Below are positions 63,984-64,000 of a DNA stretch of 64,000 nt, piece after piece. Source of the stretch: an uncultured Paracoccaceae bacterium (GTDB lineage: Bacteria > Pseudomonadota > Alphaproteobacteria > Rhodobacterales > Rhodobacteraceae); assembly GCA_947497185.1 (NCBI GenBank), contig CANMFL010000001.1, positions 62,001 to 126,000 of the forward strand, given 5' to 3'. A program made the position numbers and the translations under genes. The first letter of the stretch is position 1; every line of letters begins with the position of its first letter. The notes beneath the pieces are model-generated. The model made no database searches. It was not told the origin of the DNA and saw only the letters and a list, made by a program, of their open reading frames with translations.

Positions 63984-64000
63984 TCAGGCTGCCTTTGACT

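Overview
The window comes from an alphaproteobacterium, most likely a marine Rhodobacteraceae (Roseobacter-group) species. The signs are dense ABC and TRAP uptake operons, a urate/allantoin pathway in the usual roseobacter gene set, an FeS-type prokaryotic cryptochrome next to a DUF2256 gene, a carboxy(nor)spermidine route to polyamines, and overall base and codon use. Genus is not determined; Octadecabacter, Loktanella and Yoonia are all plausible. All function calls are from reading the sequence; no database search was run.

Layout. (1) 1-5166, minus strand: a tight three-gene operon that looks like a biological-conflict or defence cassette. It encodes a STAND (NB-ARC-like) NTPase with an N-terminal Rossmann/TIR-like domain and a helical-repeat C-terminus, then a ClpX look-alike that keeps the zinc-binding domain but has lost its catalytic and pore residues, then a KAP-type P-loop NTPase broken by a deletion across the P-loop. 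(2) 5868-6632: a serine recombinase with res-like repeats beside it, suggesting how the cassette arrived. (3) 6633-14284: a ribose-type operon (phyH-like, rbsC, rbsB, rbsA, rbsK, rbsD, panB-like) with a divergent AraC regulator. (4) 14285-18628: an integrase scar, a membrane-anchored AraC-type regulator divergent from a secreted alpha/beta hydrolase, and a ROK repressor. (5) 18781-27821: three transporters, namely a fructose-type ABC system (frcBCA without a kinase), a TRAP system (dctQMP) and a polar amino-acid ABC system. (6) 27868-33634: HxlR regulator divergent from a nitroreductase and a quinone-oxidoreductase-like gene, then carboxynorspermidine decarboxylase and dehydrogenase, and a methyltransferase.

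(7) 33923-39272: an iron-uptake operon (TonB-dependent receptor, piuC, exbB, exbD, tonB). (8) 39480-45183: a frameshifted small secreted protein, DUF2256, prokaryotic cryptochrome/photolyase, MFS transporter, ArsC-like protein, DUF4345 protein, LysR and a VOC protein. (9) 45205-53806: a dikinase with glucan-water-dikinase-like domain order, tRNA-Asn, an MBL hydrolase, an EnvZ-type kinase, a LuxR-type response regulator, and a periplasmic SUOX-fold protein paired with a hybrid sensor kinase. (10) 53951-63161: urate degradation (allE, xanthine/urate permease, allA, puuE-uraD fusion, uraH, puuD, LysR) interrupted by a NYN-domain gene and a glycine-zipper-like membrane protein of unknown function. 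(11) 63240-63983: an unknown protein.

The most novel part is the left-hand cassette. A catalytically dead ClpX homologue that keeps its zinc-binding domain could act as a recruiter of ClpP/ClpX substrates or as a decoy, with a STAND NTPase as the sensor and a KAP ATPase as the third component. In this genome the KAP component is damaged, so the cassette may be decaying.
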